Shown here piece after piece: positions 16,909-27,555 of a stretch of DNA of 64,000 bases. The DNA is taken from positions 68,859-132,858 of the forward strand of contig JBGAGY010000015.1 of the NCBI GenBank assembly GCA_044226485.1, written 5' to 3'. This DNA comes from UBA6663 sp044226485 (GTDB lineage Bacteria > Chloroflexota > Anaerolineae > Anaerolineales > UBA6663). The notes beneath the pieces were generated by a model, which saw nothing but the letters and a program-made list of their open reading frames with translations, had not been told where the DNA came from and ran no database searches. Position 1 is the stretch's first letter. Each line of letters starts with the position of its first letter. A program made the translations under genes and the position numbers.

Positions 16909-19323
16909 TCAAGGGCTCGGGAGGGGAGCCCGACACTCCAGGCGAGTGCCCTGGCCAGGGCTCGTCTGGATCTCGAGCGAGCCGTTGATCGTCGTCAGGC
17001 GCTCTTGCAAGCCCAGCAGGCCGAAGTGCCCGCCCGTCGCCAGCTTACCGAGGCGATCCGGCAGCGTGAAGCCGACGCCGTCATCGTGGGCCACCAGCAA
17101 CAACTGACCGGCGCTCACTTCCAGCAAGACCGAAACCCGGGTGGCCTGAGCGTATTTCTGGACGTTGTTGAGCGCCTCCCGCAGGGCGCTGTAGATCGTC
17201 GACGCGATCGGCTCGGGCACGTCGATATCCTCATCGGGCAGAATGGCCAGGTCGACCGACAACCCCGTCGCACGCGTGAAGGTGCGCGTCAGGCCGTGCA
17301 CGGCGGCGCCCAAACCGACCTCGTCGAGCGCCGGGGGACGCAGATCCGCCGAAATCCTGCGCACGTGCGTGATCAAATCCGATATCTGTTCGCGCGCTTC
17401 GGCGGCCTGCGGCACGTCCCTCACGGTCGCGAGCGTGAAGTTGAGGCCCACCAGCGGTCGGATGATGTGGTCGTGCAGTTCGTGCGACACCCGACGGCGT
17501 TCATCGTCGCGCGTTGCCAGAGCCGCCCGCGATAGTTGCTCGAGTTCACGCGCATACTCGGCGTTTTCGAGCGCCGCTCCGATTTGATGCGACGCCAGGG
17601 CCAGAAGTTCGATCTCTTCGTCGGTGAAGGCGCTCGGCCGCGGCCCAAGCAGAAGCACGGCCTTCAGTCGATCATGCGCCCGTATCGGCCACCACAGGTC
17701 GAACGCCCCGCTTGCCAGCCAGGCCGCTTCGGGGCTCGCTGGATCGGCCGCTCCCAACGTCGCCCGCAGATCGCGAGCACGCGCCGGCCGCTGCAGCGAG
17801 GCCAGATGGGCCACCAGAGGCGAGCCCGCGTGGAGCCCTCCGGCCAGAGCCGCGGCTGCACCGGCCGGATCGTGAAGCACCAGATGCATGACGGTCTCTT
17901 GCGGGGACCGGTAGAGCAGCCCGACGGGCGTCAGGTCTAGCGCCGACGAAAACTGGCGACAGACTGTGGTCGCCCAGACGGCCACATCCGGCGTCCCGGC
18001 CAGGGTCTCGTCGACGTTCAACAGCGTGGTGCGGAATTCAGCCCAGGGCCTTTCGAAGATCTGGTCGACGGCATCCTGGATGCGGTGGCGCACGGGTTCG
18101 AAGGCCACGGCGAGCGCCACGGTCAATGCGACCACGGCGACCAGAAACGTCGGCCCGGCCGGGATGATGCGACTCGCGAACAGGAGCACGATCAGGGTGA
18201 TCAACACGCCGACCATCAGCAAGATGGCGATCACATAGCCGATTGCGCGGCTGACAGTCCCATCGTAGCGGATCAGTTTGTAGCGCAGGATTGCGTAGGC
18301 GTACCCGATAGGCACAAGGGCCATGAACACAAAGGTCTGTGATGGCGCGACAACGTCCATTATGGGATCCAACGGGTTCCAATCAAACATCGGAATGAGC
18401 GTCAACAAGAGCGCCGGCAGAAAGCCCGCCAGCGCCGTCAGCGCCGTGAGACGAGCCTGTACGGCCACATCGACCCGGGTCCTTTGGAAGAGCGCCAGGA
18501 TGAGCAACACGACCACTACGATTAGGCAGGCGGTGTACCAATTGCCAACCATATTGCCCAGCCACCACAGGTCAGCGTACGAGGACAGCAGGAACGCCAG
18601 CACTGAGATCACCGCAGCGATGCCGTACGCAAGCCCGAGGCCCACGCGAACCGGTGGCTTTGCCGTCCACGTGAACGGAAAGCGCGCGTGAAAGGCGACG
18701 GCGAGTGCACCCATCCAACTGCCTGAAACCATGGTCAAGCGCATCGCAGGCTCGGATACGAGCAACGACATTTGCAGTGTGGTGACAAAAAACACAACAG
18801 ACTGGCAAAAGCCGAAGTACAGCCTGGCCACCCGGGTGTTTTCGCCCTCACGCGTGCTGACGGCGATCACCACGAGGCTGCTCAGCCAGAACACCAGACT
18901 GACAGCCAGTGGCAGAAGCCGGTCGATGAGGACACGGGAGGAGAGAGGAGAAGTGAGGACGATCTGCACGGACCTTTCCACGCCCTGCGCGTCGCGCACC
19001 CCGAAGACGAGGCTGTCGCCCGCAGCCCGAAAACCCCACTGGCGCGTATAGGCTTCCAAGGGCGCTTCGTCTAATGTCAGGATCGCGTCGCCCTTCGCGA
19101 CCTTCCCGGCCGCCGGCCCATCCGGATCCACCCACAAGACCACGACCGGATCATTGCCACCCGATTCCATACCCAGATTGGGCGCGCGAATGGACAAATA
19201 GCCGGCCCATATCAGGCTCAACAACGACAAAATGGCCGTCAGAGTCGGAACGAGGACGCTAACCGGAATGGCCCGGGTCAGAGCCGGTAGGTCGGAGGGT
19301 GGACGATCAGGGCGCATGGACAC
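16909..19323 (-). CDS. Membrane sensor histidine kinase (PDZ-like, GAF, HisKA_3)
   Basis: An 804-residue kinase. An N-terminal helix is followed by a PDZ-like segment (DPDGPAAGKVAKGDAILTLDE), then about ten hydrophobic helices to residue 420, a GAF-like domain (about 440-590), and a NarL-class phosphorylation helix RRRVSHELHDHIIRPLVG with the phospho-His. The HATPase_c domain has NNVQKYAQATRV and DDGVGFTLP. It signals to a LuxR/NarL-type response regulator, but none is adjacent. It is a tandem paralog of the next gene, with identical layout and near-identical C-terminal sequence (SPGQGTRLECRAPLP in both). Confidence 0.92.
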   Translation of the reverse strand: MSMRPDRPPSDLPALTRAIPVSVLVPTLTAILSLLSLIWAGYLSIRAPNLGMESGGNDPVVVLWVDPDGPAAGKVAKGDAILTLDEAPLEAYTRQWGFRAAGDSLVFGVRDAQGVERSVQIVLTSPLSSRVLIDRLLPLAVSLVFWLSSLVVIAVSTREGENTRVARLYFGFCQSVVFFVTTLQMSLLVSEPAMRLTMVSGSWMGALAVAFHARFPFTWTAKPPVRVGLGLAYGIAAVISVLAFLLSSYADLWWLGNMVGNWYTACLIVVVVLLILALFQRTRVDVAVQARLTALTALAGFLPALLLTLIPMFDWNPLDPIMDVVAPSQTFVFMALVPIGYAYAILRYKLIRYDGTVSRAIGYVIAILLMVGVLITLIVLLFASRIIPAGPTFLVAVVALTVALAVAFEPVRHRIQDAVDQIFERPWAEFRTTLLNVDETLAGTPDVAVWATTVCRQFSSALDLTPVGLLYRSPQETVMHLVLHDPAGAAAALAGGLHAGSPLVAHLASLQRPARARDLRATLGAADPASPEAAWLASGAFDLWWPIRAHDRLKAVLLLGPRPSAFTDEEIELLALASHQIGAALENAEYARELEQLSRAALATRDDERRRVSHELHDHIIRPLVGLNFTLATVRDVPQAAEAREQISDLITHVRRISADLRPPALDEVGLGAAVHGLTRTFTRATGLSVDLAILPDEDIDVPEPIASTIYSALREALNNVQKYAQATRVSVLLEVSAGQLLLVAHDDGVGFTLPDRLGKLATGGHFGLLGLQERLTTINGSLEIQTSPGQGTRLECRAPLPSP

Positions 19324-19407
19324 AGCGGTGTTCGAAGTATACCGGGGTGGGAGCTACCATCATTTGGTCCTTGTTGTAGGGACTCGGCTTGCCTTCGAGG
19401 TGATCGA

Positions 19408-21804
19408 TCAGGCTTTCGGGAGCGGAGCCCGACACTCCAGGCGAGTGCCCTGGCCCGGGCTCGTGTGGATCTCGAGCGAGCCGTCGATCGCCGTCAGCCG
19501 CTCGTGCATCCCCAGCAACCCGAAGCGCTCATCCGTCGCCAACTGTCCCAGTCGTTCGGGCAGCGCGAACCCGACGCCGTCGTCGTGAACCACGAGCAAC
19601 AGATCACCCGGGGTTGCCTCGAGCAACACCGACACACGCGTGGCCCGGGAATGCTTCTGAATATTGGCCATTGCTTCGCGCAGCGCGCCGTAAAGCGTCG
19701 ACGCGATCGGCTCGGGCACATCGATGTCATCGTTCGGAAGGATGGCGAAGCGGACTTCCAGACCCGACGTGCGCATGAAGGTCCGGACCAGACCGCGCGC
19801 GGCGGCTCCCAAACCGACTTCGTCGAGCGCGGGCGGCCGCAGCTCCGATGAGATCTTGCGCACACTGGTGATCAGATCCGATATGTGCCGACGGGCGTCG
19901 CTCGCCTGGGGCACGTCGCGAATCGTCGCGAGCGAGAAGTTCAGGCCCACCAGGGGCTGGATGATGTGATCGTGCAACTCTCGGGAGACGCGGCGCCGTT
20001 CGTCATCGCGGGTCTGCAGCGCCGACCGCGACAGCTGTTCAAGCTCACTCGTGAACTCGGCGTTCTCGAGCGCCACGCCGATCTGATAGGACGCCAGCGC
20101 CAGAAGCTCGAGCTCGGCAGTGGCGAATGTGGTCGATCGCGAGCCGATGAGCAACACGGCCTTGAGATGGCCGTGCGAACGGATCGGCCACCACAAATCG
20201 AAGGCCTGGGTGGTCACCCAGGCGCGCTCGCTTTCGGCGACGTCGACTGATTCGAGCGCCAGGCGCAATTCTCTTCGCCGGACCGGCCGATCGGACGCGC
20301 TGAGGCGTTCCGTCAACGGCCATCCTTCTTTGAGTTCACGAGGGAGCGTGGCCGTCACGCCAGCTGGGTCGTGCACCGCCAGCCTGAACGATTCTGCGCG
20401 CGGCGCTCGGTACAGCAACCCGAAGGGCGTCACGTCGAGCGCCGACGAAAACTGGCTGCAGACGGCGGTCGCCCAGGTCGCGACGTCGGACGTTCCTGAT
20501 AGGGTCTGGTCGACTCGCAACAGTGTCGTGCGGAACTCAGTCCACGGTCTGTCGAAGATCCCATCAATCATGCGCTGGATCCGAAGGCGAACGGGCTCGA
20601 ACAGCACGATCAGCGCCGCCGTGAGTGCGAGCAGGCTTGTGACAAACGCTGATGGACTCAGGCTGAAGTTCGTGGCCAGCAATATCGCCAGGGGCACGAT
20701 CAGCACGCCGATCAGGATCGCAATTGCGATGAGATACCCGAGGGCCTGACTGACGGTTCCCTCATAGCTGATCAACCGGTAGCGCAGGATTGCATACGTA
20801 TAACCAAGCGGCACCAGGATCATGAAAGCGAACGAGACAGACACCGGCAGACGATCATACGGGAGCCTTATCGCGGTGGGGAGAAGGGTCAGAAACAGCC
20901 CGGGCAGAAAACCCAACACGGCAGTCAGGATGATCAATCGGGCTTGAAAGGCTGCTTTCGCCCCGCTTCGCTGGAATAGGGCCAGAACCAGAATGACGAT
21001 CACGACCGCCAGACAAAACGCCAGCCAGGCGTAAGACCACACCAGGGCCGGGAGGAAGCCGGCGAGGTCGGATGTCAACGCCGCCACGCTGCTCGCCACC
21101 AGGGCAACAAGGTAAAGAACGGCGATCCCAAGACGCAGCGCCGGCCAGCGAGGCCAGGCTCGCGGAAACCGGACATGAAGGTCGATCGCGACGGCGCCGA
21201 GCGCCGGCCCGAAGACCAGCAGCAATCGGCCGCCGAGCTCCGGCAGAGCTATCGACACCGTGCCAGAGGCGATGTAGAACACGATCAATTGGCAGAATGC
21301 GAAGTAGAGATACGCGGCAATCCTCTCCATGCCGACTCGGATAGATAGAGCAATGACGATCAGACCGCTCGCCCAGAACGCCAGGCTCACCAACAGGGGC
21401 GCCAGGTGGTCCACCAGCACTTCGACGTCGAGGGATGTTTCAAGGGTGATCGTCTCGGTGCGCACGTGCCCGTCCGCAGAGCGGAGCGTGAGGACCCAGA
21501 CATCGCCCACGTCGGACAGGCCGACGCTGTATGAATACGGCGCATTGGGGTCGCCGTTGATCGCCAGTAATTGCTCGCCAGGGACGAGCTTCGCCGCCGC
21601 CTGACTGTTGGGATCCACATCGGACACACGGAAAACTGGGGGGGTATATGTCCAGCTGAACCCCCGGTAAGGCATGCGGATCATCCAGTACCCGGCCCAG
21701 ACGAGGCTCAACAGCGAAAGGACCGATACCAGAGTCGTGAGGAAGCGACCAACCTGCGTCAGCCTGTTCGGAGCGACGGTGGATTGCTTGAGAAAGATGG
21801 ACAC
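19408..21804 (-). CDS. Membrane sensor histidine kinase, paralog of the preceding kinase
   Basis: A 798-residue kinase with the same order as its neighbour: N-terminal helix, PDZ-like segment (DPNSQAAAKLVPGEQLLAI), multi-helix membrane region, GAF-like domain, HisKA_3 helix RRRVSRELHDHIIQPLVGL, and HATPase_c with NIQKHSRATRV and DDGVGFALP. The pair clearly arose by duplication; the catalytic halves are far more alike than the membrane halves, so they may sense different cues and feed one regulator. The start is 41 bases from the divergent enolase-superfamily gene. Confidence 0.92.
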   Translation of the reverse strand: MSIFLKQSTVAPNRLTQVGRFLTTLVSVLSLLSLVWAGYWMIRMPYRGFSWTYTPPVFRVSDVDPNSQAAAKLVPGEQLLAINGDPNAPYSYSVGLSDVGDVWVLTLRSADGHVRTETITLETSLDVEVLVDHLAPLLVSLAFWASGLIVIALSIRVGMERIAAYLYFAFCQLIVFYIASGTVSIALPELGGRLLLVFGPALGAVAIDLHVRFPRAWPRWPALRLGIAVLYLVALVASSVAALTSDLAGFLPALVWSYAWLAFCLAVVIVILVLALFQRSGAKAAFQARLIILTAVLGFLPGLFLTLLPTAIRLPYDRLPVSVSFAFMILVPLGYTYAILRYRLISYEGTVSQALGYLIAIAILIGVLIVPLAILLATNFSLSPSAFVTSLLALTAALIVLFEPVRLRIQRMIDGIFDRPWTEFRTTLLRVDQTLSGTSDVATWATAVCSQFSSALDVTPFGLLYRAPRAESFRLAVHDPAGVTATLPRELKEGWPLTERLSASDRPVRRRELRLALESVDVAESERAWVTTQAFDLWWPIRSHGHLKAVLLIGSRSTTFATAELELLALASYQIGVALENAEFTSELEQLSRSALQTRDDERRRVSRELHDHIIQPLVGLNFSLATIRDVPQASDARRHISDLITSVRKISSELRPPALDEVGLGAAARGLVRTFMRTSGLEVRFAILPNDDIDVPEPIASTLYGALREAMANIQKHSRATRVSVLLEATPGDLLLVVHDDGVGFALPERLGQLATDERFGLLGMHERLTAIDGSLEIHTSPGQGTRLECRAPLPKA

Positions 21805-21845
21805 GGCGTTGCGCGAAGTATACAGTCGCGTGCGATAATGCCGCC

Positions 21846-22961
21846 ATGCGCCTCGACTCCCTCACCCTCCACCACGTCAAAATGCCGCTGCGGTCGCCGT
21901 TCCAGACCTCGCGCTGGATCGAGCTCGATCGCGAATGCCTGATCGTCGAAGCCCGGGCCGACGGCCTGATCGGCTGGGGCGAGTGCGTGGCCGGCTCGAT
22001 CCCGAACTACTCTTACGAATCGACCAAGACCGCCTGGCACATCCTGTCGGATTTCCTGATCCCGATGGTGCTCGAGGCCGACCTGGCCGACGTGCCTGCC
22101 TATCACGCCCTGATCGAGCCGATCAGCGGCCACCCGATGGCGCGAGCCGGGCTCGAACTGGCCTTGTGGGATCTGTTCGCTCAGCGCGCCGGGCAGTCCC
22201 TGCGCGACCATTGGGGCGGAACGGCCGATCGCGTGCGGGTCGGCGTCTCGGTCGGCATCCAGGCCACACCCGAGAAGCTGCTCGACACCGTCAATGCCTA
22301 TCTGGCGGATGGCTACCGTCGCATCAAGCTGAAGATCAAACCCGGCCGCGACGTCAGCGAGGTCGGCATCATCCGCCGCCACCACCCCGACCTGCTCCTG
22401 CAGGGCGACGGCAACTCGGTCTACCGCATCGGCGACGCCGAACACCTCAAGGAGCTCGACGGGTTCGGCCTGCTGTTGCTCGAGCAGCCGCTCGGCATGG
22501 ACGACATCGTCGATCACGCGAAGCTGCAACCACAGCTGAAGACGCCGCTCTGCCTCGACGAGAGCATCCACACCGTTGATCACGCGCGTTGGGCGCTCGA
22601 GCTCAAGGCCTGCAAGATCATCAACATCAAGCCGGGTCGCGTCGGTGGCTACTACATCGGCAAGCAGATCCACGACCTGTGCCACGCCAACGGCATGCCG
22701 GTGTGGATGGGCGGCATGCTCGAGACCGGCGTCGGCAGGGCCGCCAACCTGGCACTGGCCGCCCTGCCCGGCTTCAGTCTGCCGGGCGACACCTCGGCCT
22801 CGTCGCGCTACTACGAACGCGACATCATCACCGAACCTTTCACACTCAACACCGAAGACAGCACGCTGACCGTGCCGACCGCTCCCGGCCTCGGCGTGAC
22901 CGTCGACCGTGAGGCCCTCAAGTCGTTCACTGTCGCCTCGCAGACCTTTACGCGGGTGTGA
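21846..22961 (+). CDS. Enolase-superfamily enzyme, o-succinylbenzoate synthase / N-acylamino acid racemase type
   Basis: A 371-residue enzyme of the muconate-lactonizing subgroup. It has the catalytic lysine pair in RIKLKIKPG, metal ligands in LQGDGNSVY, LLLEQPLG and LCLDESIH, and the second lysine in IINIKPGRVGG, with WMGGMLETGVGRA following. This is the OSBS/NSAR family, which makes o-succinylbenzoate for menaquinone or racemises N-acyl amino acids. No other menaquinone gene is nearby, while an arginase follows 140 bases downstream, so an amino-acid racemase role is as likely as menC. All catalytic residues are intact. Confidence 0.88.
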   Translation: MRLDSLTLHHVKMPLRSPFQTSRWIELDRECLIVEARADGLIGWGECVAGSIPNYSYESTKTAWHILSDFLIPMVLEADLADVPAYHALIEPISGHPMARAGLELALWDLFAQRAGQSLRDHWGGTADRVRVGVSVGIQATPEKLLDTVNAYLADGYRRIKLKIKPGRDVSEVGIIRRHHPDLLLQGDGNSVYRIGDAEHLKELDGFGLLLLEQPLGMDDIVDHAKLQPQLKTPLCLDESIHTVDHARWALELKACKIINIKPGRVGGYYIGKQIHDLCHANGMPVWMGGMLETGVGRAANLALAALPGFSLPGDTSASSRYYERDIITEPFTLNTEDSTLTVPTAPGLGVTVDREALKSFTVASQTFTRV

Positions 22962-22982
22962 TGGGCCGATCGGATTACAGCT

Positions 22983-23074
22983 GAGCCGCGGATCACACTG
23001 AGTTCGCGGAACGTGGGTGGTTCTCGTGGAAGGTCCGGCTGGAACTTCCGCGAAGGCTGCGCGATCCGCGGCTC
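22983..23074. repeat. Imperfect inverted repeat in the arginase leader
   Basis: Arms 22983-23011 (starting GAGCCGCGGATC) and 23046-23074 (ending GATCCGCGGCTC) pair at about 23 of 29 positions around a 34-base loop. The element lies just upstream of the arginase ribosome site and resembles other GCGGATC-word hairpins in this window. Confidence 0.7.
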
Positions 23075-23100
23075 AAGATCCTGCCTTCCGGAGGACCGCG

Positions 23101-24003
23101 ATGTCCAGGACCCTGAGATTGTTCGGCGTGCCGATGGATCTGGGACAGCGTCGACGCGGCGTCGACATGGGCCCGAGTGCGATCCGCTATGCTGGCCTGA
23201 CACCTGCCCTCCAGGCGCTTGGCCACACCGTGATCGACGCAGGCAACATCGCCGTCCCGCTGCCCGAGCAGGAACCGGCCGAGCCCGAAGCCCTGCGGGC
23301 CCGACACCTTCCGAGCATCGCCAGGGTGTGCAACGCGATCTACGATGCAGCTCACTGGTGCGACGACAACGGCGAGATCCCGATCTTCCTGGGAGGCGAT
23401 CACTCGCTCAGCATCGGCACTGTGTCGGCCGTGACGTGCGAACCCGGCCAGGTCGGCGTGCTCTGGGTGGATGCGCACGGCGACTTCAACACACCCGAGA
23501 CCACTCCCTCTGGAAACGTGCACGGCATGGCGCTGGCGGCGTTGTGCGGCCTCGGCGCGCCCGAACTGACCGGCATCGGCGGTCCGCTGCCCAAGCTCAA
23601 GCCCGAGCATGCCATCGTCGTCGGCGCCCGCGACATCGACGCCGGCGAGCGGCGCCTGTTGCGCGAGCAAGACGTGCGCGTGTTCACCATGCGCGAGGTC
23701 GACGAGTCAGGGATCGCCATCGTGGCCCGGCAGATCCTCGAGCGGTTCGAAGGCCTGAGCCGCATCCACGTCAGCCTCGACATGGATGCGCTCGACCCAG
23801 GCCAGGCGCCGGGCGTCGGCACGCCGGTGCCCGGCGGCCTCACTTACCGCGAGGCGCACACGTTGATGGAGATCCTGGCCGACACGGGCAAGGTCGGCTC
23901 GCTCGATGTCGTCGAAGTCAACCCGATCCTCGACGAGCGCAATCGCACCGCGCGCCTGGCGGTCGAACTGGCCGCGAGCCTGTTCGGGCAACGGATCCTG
24001 TAA
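23101..24003 (+). CDS. rocF: Arginase / ureohydrolase-family protein
   Basis: A 300-residue protein with all arginase metal motifs: GGDHSLSIGT, DAHGDFNTPE and SLDMDALDP. The N-terminal LFGVPMDLGQRRRGVDMGP and GARDIDAGERRLL fit true arginases, which hydrolyse arginine to ornithine and urea. The start at 23101 is supported by GGAGG nine bases upstream and by MSRTLRLFGVP as the family start; a longer frame runs back into the upstream hairpin. Formimidoylglutamase or agmatinase activity is less likely given the length and motifs. Confidence 0.93.
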   Translation: MSRTLRLFGVPMDLGQRRRGVDMGPSAIRYAGLTPALQALGHTVIDAGNIAVPLPEQEPAEPEALRARHLPSIARVCNAIYDAAHWCDDNGEIPIFLGGDHSLSIGTVSAVTCEPGQVGVLWVDAHGDFNTPETTPSGNVHGMALAALCGLGAPELTGIGGPLPKLKPEHAIVVGARDIDAGERRLLREQDVRVFTMREVDESGIAIVARQILERFEGLSRIHVSLDMDALDPGQAPGVGTPVPGGLTYREAHTLMEILADTGKVGSLDVVEVNPILDERNRTARLAVELAASLFGQRIL

Positions 24004-24317
24004 GGACGGCAGTCGGCAGACCGTCGACCGCAGACAGCCAACCTGACGCCCACGGCGCTGCGTGTGCCCCTCGATATCTGTGATGCACGCGTTGGCTGGC
24101 AAAGCTGGTTGGGCGCGCAAGGCGCGAAGTTCGGGTGTGTCTGCCAGCGTCACGCGCTGCCAGTGAGTGCCCACGCTCAGCGTGACGAACGACGAAGGAC
24201 GAGTGACGAAAGTTGAACGGCCGTTCAACCTTCGTCACTCGTCCTTCGTCGTTCGTCTGAAAGCCAGACGTGTCGCTCGATCCGCGGTCTACGGTCCGTC
24301 GTCCGCGGTCTTCTTCC
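24004..24317. other. Convergent intergenic region rich in inverted repeats
   Basis: About 310 bases separate arginase (plus) from a lipoprotein gene (minus). The core is the loopless hairpin at 24184-24257. Outside it, words such as GGCAGACCGTCGACCGCAGAC (24013-24035 region) and their near-complements at 24283-24312 could form a larger outer stem. Similar GACCGCAGACGGCAGACC wording occurs at about 7973-8000. No supported gene is present; the region probably serves as a bidirectional terminator. Confidence 0.6.
24184..24257. repeat. Loopless 37-bp-arm inverted repeat
   Basis: Arms 24184-24220 and 24221-24257 are reverse complements at 36 of 37 positions with no spacer. The wording is GACGAACGACGAAGGACGAG and so on. 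It lies between convergent genes. A perfect palindrome this long is unusual for a simple terminator, and no T-run follows. Confidence 0.92.
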
Positions 24318-24890
24318 TCACCTGTCGCTGACGACGAGGATGACCGTGGTGGTCGAGTCGTCGAGTGACGAGATCGTGAAGATCGCCTCGCGCCCCGTCC
24401 GCGAATAGGTCAGGATCGCCCCGGTGTCGCTGAGCGACAGATCGCTCTCGAGCGTCCAGCCGTTGTTCGGCATCTCGTCTTTGTAGTATTTGACGACGTC
24501 GGCGTACGGCTGCTTGATATTGTAGGTGCCGCCGTATTGAGTGAAGACGGCGCCGTTCGTGTCGACGGTGTCCGGGAAGGGGATGTCGCTCGGGCGCTCC
24601 CCGACCTCGACGGAGGTCACCACGGCCTGCGCGGTCTCCACGATCCCCGAGTCGGCGATGTCTGTGGCGGCCGCCTGCACGGTTTCGAGGGCGCCCGGCC
24701 CGATATCGGTGGCGACAGCCTGGGCGGTGCCGGCCAGATCGCCCAGCTCACCGGCCTGGGTGGCCACGGCCTGACCGGTCTGAACGGCCGGGTTGGCGTT
24801 GATGGCCTCGCCGATGCTGCCACACGCCAGAGTGCTCAGCATCAACCCGATCATGGCTGCCACGAGATGTTGGCGTCTCATCGCTAGCAT
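24318..24890 (-). CDS. Predicted lipoprotein, paralog of the neighbouring lipoprotein
   Basis: A 190-residue exported protein. The signal peptide (HLVAAMIGLMLSTLAC) ends in a lipobox, LSTLAC, so Cys would be lipidated. Residues 30-95 are an Ala/Thr/Val/Gln-rich stretch with repeated TAQAVATDI-like units. The C-terminal 95 residues (PYADVVKYYKDEMPNNGWTL ... AIFTISSLDD) match the same region of the next gene. That pattern is found in Chloroflexota lipoproteins of unknown function. Starts at 24890 and 24881 are both possible. Confidence 0.75.
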   Translation of the reverse strand: MLAMRRQHLVAAMIGLMLSTLACGSIGEAINANPAVQTGQAVATQAGELGDLAGTAQAVATDIGPGALETVQAAATDIADSGIVETAQAVVTSVEVGERPSDIPFPDTVDTNGAVFTQYGGTYNIKQPYADVVKYYKDEMPNNGWTLESDLSLSDTGAILTYSRTGREAIFTISSLDDSTTTVILVVSDR

Positions 24891-24931
24891 GTTGCCTCCT
24901 TGCTCCCGTTGAATAGACCGGGACCTCGCCG

Positions 24932-25468
24932 TCAGGGCGAGACGATCACCTGCAAAGACGTCATCTTGTCGGTGCTGGAATAGCTTACCGTCACGACGAT
25001 GTGCCGACCATCCTTGGAATAGTAGAGCACTGCGGCATCGGTCGTCTCGACGGCGATGCCCGAGTCGTCAGTCGACCAGCCGGCCGATTCGAGCGCGTCC
25101 TTGTAGTACTTCAGCACATCATCGTAAGACGCGTCGCCCGTCTGGAACGACAGGGTCGTGGCGTCGCAATACGTGAACGTGGTCGACACATCCATCACGG
25201 GCACATCGGCGGGGCCTTCTTTGCATAGATCGGTGCCCGTATCGCCGACCTGCGGCTCGGTGGGAACCTCAGCCGGTTCGGTGGCGGTGTCGCCAGGTTC
25301 TTCGGTCGACTCCGGGGCGGCCGTGGGTTCCACGACGTCGATCTGGCCGATGTCGGTAGGGGCCGGCGGGAAGTCGTTCGGCTTTGGGTTGAGGGTGGCG
25401 CAGGCCAGGCTGGCGGAGACCAGCGCGGCCAGTGCCCACATCAGCGACAACGGACGGCGGCGGGACAT
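24932..25468 (-). CDS. Predicted lipoprotein with C-terminal KYYKD domain
   Basis: A 178-residue exported protein. The signal peptide LSLMWALAALVSASLAC ends in a lipobox, SLAC. An acidic Pro/Thr/Glu linker (about residues 30-80) leads to a domain with DVLKYYKDALESAGWSTD and HIVVTVSYSS, the same fold pattern as its downstream paralog. It precedes that gene by 41 bases and follows a NarL-type response regulator gene in the same direction, so all may share a transcript. Function is unknown; a cell-surface role is inferred from the lipobox. Confidence 0.75.
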   Translation of the reverse strand: MSRRRPLSLMWALAALVSASLACATLNPKPNDFPPAPTDIGQIDVVEPTAAPESTEEPGDTATEPAEVPTEPQVGDTGTDLCKEGPADVPVMDVSTTFTYCDATTLSFQTGDASYDDVLKYYKDALESAGWSTDDSGIAVETTDAAVLYYSKDGRHIVVTVSYSSTDKMTSLQVIVSP

Positions 25469-25518
25469 GGCAGGATCCTCCTGAACTCGATTGAGTGTGA
25501 CGACGAAAATGGGGTAAA

Positions 25519-26181
25519 TCAGGCGCGGTTGGTGCCGAGGCCGGCGGCCCTGGCGCGCGCGATGGCTTCGTTGCGATCGACGGCGTGGAGTTTCGAGAGC
25601 ACGTTCGAGACGTGGTTGCGCGCGGTCTTCAGGCTGCAGCCCAGTCGATCGGCCAGTTCCTGGTTGTTGAGGCCGTCCGCGATCAGGGCGAGCACTTCAC
25701 GTTCGCGTTCGGTGAGCTCGGGGAAGGAAAGCCGCGACGCGCTCGGCGTGACGTCGGCGAGATACGTCAGCAGACGGCGCGCGATGGACGGGCTGAACAA
25801 GGCCTCGCCGTGCGCAACCGACCGGATCGAGCGCAGCAGCACATCTTCATCGGCATCTTTGAGGATGTAGCCGCGGGCGCCAGCCCGCATGGCCGCCAGC
25901 ACCGAGTCGGTGTCCTCGAACATCGTTACGACGATGATGCCCACGTTCGGCAGCACATCGACGATCCGGCGCGTGGCCTCGACACCGTTGAGGCCCGGCA
26001 TCTGCAGATCCATCAGGATCACATCGGGCTTGACTTCGGCCGCCAGGCTGATGGCCTCTTCGCCGTTCACGGCCTCACCGACGACTTCGAAATCGTGTAC
26101 CGAGTTGAGCAAAGAACGGACGCCGTCCCTGAAGAACTTGTGATCATCGGCCAGCAGGATGCGGATCACGGGGTTTGTCAT
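25519..26181 (-). CDS. NarL/FixJ-type response regulator
   Basis: A 220-residue two-domain regulator. The receiver domain has the acidic pocket (IRILLADDHKFF), the phospho-Asp in DVILMDLQMPG, and the conserved Lys in YILKDADED. The C-terminal LuxR-type DNA-binding domain reads LTEREREVLALIADGLNNQEL...SLKTARNHVSNVLSKLH. Its partner kinase gene lies 47 bases upstream. The WXG100 operon starts divergently on the other side of that kinase gene and has two tandem palindromes upstream of its promoter, so this regulator is a candidate activator of the secretion substrates. Confidence 0.95.
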   Translation of the reverse strand: MTNPVIRILLADDHKFFRDGVRSLLNSVHDFEVVGEAVNGEEAISLAAEVKPDVILMDLQMPGLNGVEATRRIVDVLPNVGIIVVTMFEDTDSVLAAMRAGARGYILKDADEDVLLRSIRSVAHGEALFSPSIARRLLTYLADVTPSASRLSFPELTEREREVLALIADGLNNQELADRLGCSLKTARNHVSNVLSKLHAVDRNEAIARARAAGLGTNRA

Positions 26182-26228
26182 CAGTCTCTCTCCTCGTCCA
26201 GGTCCGGCCCGTTCATCATACGCCTGGG

Positions 26229-27478
<1,250 letters not shown>

Positions 27479-27485
<7 letters not shown>

Positions 27486-27508
27486 CGGGACGGAGCCGCC
27501 CCTATAGT
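27479..27508 (+). promoter_or_regulatory. Predicted promoter of the WXG100 operon
   Basis: ATGACA (27479-27484, five of six to consensus) and TATAGT (27503-27508) are 18 bases apart. Transcription should begin near 27515, giving a leader of about 40 bases before the first WXG100 gene, whose AAAGGAG ribosome site is well placed. Confidence 0.6.
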
Positions 27509-27555
27509 GACCTCAAGAACGAACACAGAAGAGAGCAGCTTGAAAGGAGCCTAAC

